The notes below the pieces were generated by a model, which saw only the letters and a list, made by a program, of their open reading frames with translations, was not told the origin of the DNA and ran no database searches. A DNA stretch of 8,895 bases from the NCBI GenBank assembly GCA_025457905.1, contig JALOTM010000024.1, forward strand, positions 1-8,895, written 5' to 3'. Positions within the stretch are counted from its first letter, which is position 1, and every line of letters begins with the position of its first letter. The stretch is from Methanomassiliicoccales archaeon. Lineage in GTDB: Archaea > Thermoplasmatota > Thermoplasmata > Methanomassiliicoccales > UBA472. A program made the translations under genes and the position numbers. Positions 4,990 to 8,895 of this stretch are shown one piece after another.

Positions 4990-7900
4990 TCATACGGACC
5001 ACACGTCCAAGGGTTCCTCCTCGTCCTCGCCCAAGGACCTCACCTCCGCCCTCATTACCCAATAATCCACGAGCTGGTCAGCCTCGACGGGATACATCGT
5101 GCTGAGGAAGGCACCGGGCACGCCCTCGAACAGAGCCCCGAACCGAAGGCACCATCCCTTGTGCCCTTCCTTTGAGGCGATGAAGGTGGCTAGGTTGACG
5201 TCCACCATTCCTCCAAAGAGGAAGCGCTGATCTAAAGCCGTTGGAGAGAGAAGCTTGGGCAGACCCACCCCGGCTAGGGCGCCGAAGCGTATGTACACGT
5301 CGTCCAGGAGATCGCCCAAGGAATGGGCGCACGTGGCCACGGCCCCCGGGCTGCAGATGTTCTCCAAAGCCGTGTACACTGCTTCAGCGAGCCAGAGGAG
5401 CGCGTCCCTCACCCCCTCGCCAGTGACCACCAAGGCCAGCCTCAGACGCCCATCGATGGACTGGGAATAATCCTGCAAGGCGACCTCCAGGAAGACGCTC
5501 ATCTCCATGATGGACCGGGCCAATGTCTCCAAGAGCGTCTCCACAACCTCCCGGATGGCCCTTTCTATTATTCGCCCCAGCGCATCCAGGTCCAATATCT
5601 GCTCGTTGGCTTCCGAGAAGGCACGTACAACCGCCTCCATCAACGAAAGGAGGAAGCGCTGACCGTCGCTCAGGTCCAGGACCATGAGACCATTAGCGCC
5701 GCCTCCGCTCTCATCCTTGAACACCCAACGGTCTGAGCCATCGAATGCTCGCTGCCAGGTCCTACGATCATTGTAGAAGTCGTTCAAGAAGGGAAGGGAA
5801 TCCACTCTCATCCCATCGGCATCATAGAGCGCGAGGGACTCGCCTGCAGGGATTCCAGACTCATCTCCGTTGTCCAGTGTTTGACCCTCGAACCTGACGA
5901 TGGCTCTCGATTTTGGAGCCATCATGCCAACGTCGAGCATAGTGAGGCTCTGATGTCCATGAACGGTCCCCAGGGTCCAACCGGTGAGGTCCATCGCATC
6001 GGAGGTGGGGTTGTACAGCTCCATCCACTCGTTGCCCGCGTCCGCCCCCGGAGGATTCAGCTCCACCTCGTTTATGACTGGATGATCGGCGATGGGGTTG
6101 TCGTACTTGATCTCGAAGCCGGCGTCGATGGAGGCCGTGAGCCCTGGGATTGGGACGGGGATGCGGGAGAGCACATCCCCGATACCGGGCAGGTCGGAGA
6201 GGCGGAAGGAAGCGCGCTCGTAGGACGCCAGCACAGGAAGCTGCATCTCCAGGATGCAATCGCTAAAAATGGCCTTGACCTCCGCGAAGTGGTCCATAAC
6301 CGCCATCCGGGGATCGATCGCGCATTCCGCGCTCCATCCCTCGGCCGCCAAGGACATGTCAACGATGAGGTCGGGGCCGTGTCGGTATATATCCACGAAG
6401 CGGGCACTGACCGAGAGTTGCGCCCCGAGGAGAATGGTGGACATGGTGACGCGCAGGTATTCCTTTGACTTCCCCAATAGAATGGACGTCGAGCTGAAAT
6501 CGAACAGGAAACTTAGTCCTCCGAACTCCAGGGAGAAGGACGCATTGCCGAAGCTCGCGGAGATCGAGCTGCCCAGCCAGGATATGAAGGCCGAGAGTGC
6601 GCCATCGACCAAGTTCCTGAGCCTATCCACTAGAGACAGAAGCATATCGGAGATGGTCTGTATCAGGCCAGTGGCATAGGCGACCACCCGATCGACCAGG
6701 TCCTGGAGGAAGGAGAATAACCTATTGGCTGCGTCGGAAAGCCATCCGAAGGCATCTACGACCCCCTTCCATATCTTATCGAAGACTTCGGCGATTCCTT
6801 CGAGGAGGGTGGCGGAATGGCAGTAGTCCACTCCGACCAGGGGCCATGAGGAGGAGCAGGATATGGAGCTGGAGAAGGCTATGGGCACCTCGGAGGTGAC
6901 CTCAAGGGGAGCAGCGTAGGCTAGGTAGCTTGAGAGACTCCCGCTGCATGCCAAAGTGAGGGACACGGCCCCTTGGATGCGCAACGAGAAGGCGCTCTGA
7001 TATGCGGCCAGGGTAAGGTTGCTTGGGTCGATGATATGGAGATTGGGACCGCCGGCCGCGGACGACCATGACGTGGGCCAAGCAATCACGGTTTGCAGCG
7101 ATGGCGGATTGGATAGCCATGGCATCATCACTTGGGGAACAAGATGCTCCACCGCCATGGCGCCATTTCCAAGGTCCAGATGCAGCTCGGGGGAGCGAAT
7201 CCGCACGAATATCGCGTCCGAACGAAGGCGGGAGGCGCTGAGCATGTCATCGAGCGTGCGGGCGCATGCCTCGGATATCGCCTCATCGACTCCGGGGACG
7301 AGGCGCGCGGCGCCTTTGGAGAGCAATGCGAGGGCATCATGGAATTCGCGAGGCATACCCGCCATGGTTAAGTTCCCGAACGTTCTTGTGTAGATGTCCA
7401 CTAGGTCCTGGCCTCTTTCCAGGAAGGCTTCCTCGGTTGCCGTCCTGACGCCCATGAGCCCGTCGTACTTCCACTGATGGGCCAGGTTCTGGGCCAGTGC
7501 CTCGATGGCCAAGGGGTCGAGCCCACAGAGGCCGTCCAATTGTGCATGGACCGCTTGGGATGCTAGAACGTCCAGCGCGGCTTCCACACAGGAATCCATT
7601 TGGAGGATATCCTCGCGCTCGTCGTTAATGAATCGCACCAGGCCCTCGGCCAAAGGGTCCCTGGGCTTGAATTCTGACGACGCCGCTCCGATGGCTGAGT
7701 CCAGGCTTGGCCTCATGGCAGCCAATCCCTGGTCCAACGAGGACAACACCTCCGAGTAGAATGGGATGCCATCGGTGCAATCCAGCTTGAGGCTGACCAT
7801 GCCTATGGTCAAGCCATCGGCCAGGCCCGAGGCGATCCACTGGACGAAGGAATGGATGATGCGTGCCAGTTCGAATGATTCCTGACGGTACTCTATAACA

Positions 7901-8895
7901 AAGCCTTTCCATATGTCGCTGGCCAGGACGTCCGTCGTAGGGAAGTCCAGCGGGTATTCGCCTCCGATGTGGACGATGAGCTGCTCTCCGTAGGCATCAA
8001 TGATGTACAGAGGGCAATCGTCTATGAGGACCATGGCATCGGGCGCCTCTTCGTTCTGCCATCGATAGGCCATCTCGTCCAGTCCAGATGAGGCTAGACG
8101 GTCGGTCATCCATTGCATCGTCGCCTCGCCGATGATGTCCTGGCCGAGCGCCGATTCAAGGAAGTCGTTGAGGCTGGCCAAGGACGCCGTGGATATGCGT
8201 TCCAAGGCCTCGGCCAGATCCAAAACCTGGAGGTAGTCCAGCCATCTCATGACCAGGATGTCCGAGGCAGCGTACAGTGTTTGGGCCAGAAGCCATCGCA
8301 TGTCCAGATGGCCTGCCCCGCTCAACGTCAGATAGATGTCCGCGGGATCGACCTCCTCTGCCTCGCCCATCATTCCTCGAAGTTCATCGACGCTGACACT
8401 GACCGGAAACATGTCCAGGACGCACTGAGCAGAGACGGGATCGAAGGAACCGAATATCTCCATCTGAACGAGGAGAAGTGCCAAGCCCACGGCGCGATGG
8501 ACGTCCTCCTCGGACAACAGGGCCTCAGTGCCAAGGGCGCCGTCAATGCCCATGGTACCATACCCCTCCAAGACCCTATATTGCGCCAGAGAGGCGATCT
8601 CGTAACGAACGATGCCCTCCAAGGAGCCCTTCTGGGAGGATACGGCGAGCTCGAAGTCCTGGACTCTGTCCTGAAGGAGCGGCAGGGGAAGCCATATGCG
8701 ACGGCCCATCTGCTTGCTGAGCACGATCTCGTCCTGTCCTTGACGGATGCGGATGTCGTATCCTCCTCCCACGGTCAGATAGCAGGGGGAGCTCTCCCCT
8801 TCCCATTCAAGGCTGCCGGTTGCGCCATCATCTGAGAACCCACCGGAAGCAAGGCGAAGGTAATCGAGGTGCAATCCCGACGACGCCAGGCTGAT
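4990..8895 (-). CDS. Giant envelope-type protein with a lamin-tail domain (5' end outside window)
   Basis: At least 1,301 residues are visible. The frame stays open to the last base, with seven more codons upstream of the TTG at 8874, so that TTG is not the start and the N-terminus, with any signal peptide, is missing. Numbering from the window edge: residues 1-650 are mixed helical and beta with no motif I recognise. About 697-777 is a long amphipathic helical stretch (WKGVVDAFGWLSDAANRLF, LVDRLRNLVDGALSAFISWL). It is followed by alternating polar/hydrophobic beta strands (about 777-890). A lamin-tail domain spans about 938-1068. A second helical block (about 1077-1135) and a final beta region end in an acidic tail (GEDEEEP). 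Nine or more Cys are scattered through it. I see no membrane anchor at the C-terminus, no protease or nuclease motif and no Walker box. Lamin-tail domains in prokaryotes usually sit in exported proteins, so an extracellular or envelope structural role is the best inference. An association with archaeal type IV pilus (Tad-like) loci, which carry large unannotated proteins, is possible but unproven. Confidence 0.8.
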   Translation of the reverse strand: MSLASSGLHLDYLRLASGGFSDDGATGSLEWEGESSPCYLTVGGGYDIRIRQGQDEIVLSKQMGRRIWLPLPLLQDRVQDFELAVSSQKGSLEGIVRYEIASLAQYRVLEGYGTMGIDGALGTEALLSEEDVHRAVGLALLLVQMEIFGSFDPVSAQCVLDMFPVSVSVDELRGMMGEAEEVDPADIYLTLSGAGHLDMRWLLAQTLYAASDILVMRWLDYLQVLDLAEALERISTASLASLNDFLESALGQDIIGEATMQWMTDRLASSGLDEMAYRWQNEEAPDAMVLIDDCPLYIIDAYGEQLIVHIGGEYPLDFPTTDVLASDIWKGFVIEYRQESFELARIIHSFVQWIASGLADGLTIGMVSLKLDCTDGIPFYSEVLSSLDQGLAAMRPSLDSAIGAASSEFKPRDPLAEGLVRFINDEREDILQMDSCVEAALDVLASQAVHAQLDGLCGLDPLAIEALAQNLAHQWKYDGLMGVRTATEEAFLERGQDLVDIYTRTFGNLTMAGMPREFHDALALLSKGAARLVPGVDEAISEACARTLDDMLSASRLRSDAIFVRIRSPELHLDLGNGAMAVEHLVPQVMMPWLSNPPSLQTVIAWPTSWSSAAGGPNLHIIDPSNLTLAAYQSAFSLRIQGAVSLTLACSGSLSSYLAYAAPLEVTSEVPIAFSSSISCSSSWPLVGVDYCHSATLLEGIAEVFDKIWKGVVDAFGWLSDAANRLFSFLQDLVDRVVAYATGLIQTISDMLLSLVDRLRNLVDGALSAFISWLGSSISASFGNASFSLEFGGLSFLFDFSSTSILLGKSKEYLRVTMSTILLGAQLSVSARFVDIYRHGPDLIVDMSLAAEGWSAECAIDPRMAVMDHFAEVKAIFSDCILEMQLPVLASYERASFRLSDLPGIGDVLSRIPVPIPGLTASIDAGFEIKYDNPIADHPVINEVELNPPGADAGNEWMELYNPTSDAMDLTGWTLGTVHGHQSLTMLDVGMMAPKSRAIVRFEGQTLDNGDESGIPAGESLALYDADGMRVDSLPFLNDFYNDRRTWQRAFDGSDRWVFKDESGGGANGLMVLDLSDGQRFLLSLMEAVVRAFSEANEQILDLDALGRIIERAIREVVETLLETLARSIMEMSVFLEVALQDYSQSIDGRLRLALVVTGEGVRDALLWLAEAVYTALENICSPGAVATCAHSLGDLLDDVYIRFGALAGVGLPKLLSPTALDQRFLFGGMVDVNLATFIASKEGHKGWCLRFGALFEGVPGAFLSTMYPVEADQLVDYWVMRAEVRSLGEDEEEPLDVWSV
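5692..6084 (-). other. Lamin-tail (LTD) domain within the giant protein
   Basis: This segment shows the full prokaryotic LTD pattern. It opens with HPVINEVELNPPG, continues with AGNEWMELYNPTSDAMDLTG and WTLG, has a central GESLALYDADG strand, and closes with TWQRAFDGSDRWVF and a GGGANG turn. LTDs are immunoglobulin-like beta sandwiches thought to bind other proteins or surface polymers. Here it is inserted between helical regions rather than at a terminus, so it may act as an exposed binding module on a larger scaffold. Confidence 0.9.

Noticed and set aside
5881..6468. A 195-codon plus-strand open frame opposite the lamin-tail region
   Set aside because: The lamin-tail motifs on the minus strand prove the coding strand here; the plus-strand frame has no family pattern.
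8113..8835. A 240-codon plus-strand open frame opposite the giant gene
   Set aside because: No recognisable domain and no promoter or ribosome-binding site. The opposite frame is continuous for about 3.9 kb, which makes this a shadow.
8872..8874. TTG as start codon of the giant protein
   Set aside because: The frame remains open through the window edge and the residues there do not form a signal peptide. The gene is more likely cut.
4990..8895. Secreted nuclease or protease, as some lamin-tail proteins are
   Set aside because: No nuclease or protease active-site pattern is visible in the part present; the missing N-terminus could still change this.

Overview
The window comes from a GC-rich archaeal chromosome, most likely a member of the Thermoplasmatota (Methanomassiliicoccales-like). 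The main evidence is a gene for an archaeal/eukaryal-type RNase P protein (Rpp21/Rnp4) next to a stand-alone CRM-domain protein. Supporting signs are TATA-like boxes about 27-29 nt upstream of start codons that have no Shine-Dalgarno sequence, frequent AGG arginine codons, and a pilin-like C-terminus with an acidic DxxxNGxI-type loop. The exact lineage is inferred and cannot be fixed from these bases alone.

Layout. (1) Bases 1-312 (+) hold the end of a small secreted or pilin-like protein whose start lies outside the window. (2) Bases 387-966 (+) hold an RNA-processing pair, RNase P component 4 and a YhbY/CRM RNA-binding protein, overlapping by about 53 nt. They are preceded by a TATA-like box and a strong GGAGG. 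(3) Bases 1079-2341 (+) encode seryl-tRNA synthetase of the common (bacterial/eukaryal) type, probably from its own promoter. (4) The other strand reads towards it. In transcription order it carries a very large protein cut by the right edge (8895-4990), then an MscS-family mechanosensitive channel (4952-3627), then a CPA2 cation/proton antiporter (3575-2331). The antiporter gene ends inside the last codons of serS.

How they fit together. The plus-strand genes are translation and RNA housekeeping. The minus-strand genes concern the cell envelope: a channel that would release solutes under membrane tension, a sodium(or potassium)/proton antiporter, and a giant protein of more than 1,300 residues with a lamin-tail domain embedded between helical and beta-rich regions. 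The channel and the antiporter each have a TATA-like box at the distance expected for leaderless transcripts, so they are probably transcribed separately despite being closely packed.

The least explained object is the giant protein. Apart from the lamin-tail domain I recognise no catalytic or transport motif in it. Every spacer is short; the longest non-coding stretch is about 110 bp. I see no tRNA, rRNA, insertion sequence, CRISPR array or other mobile element.
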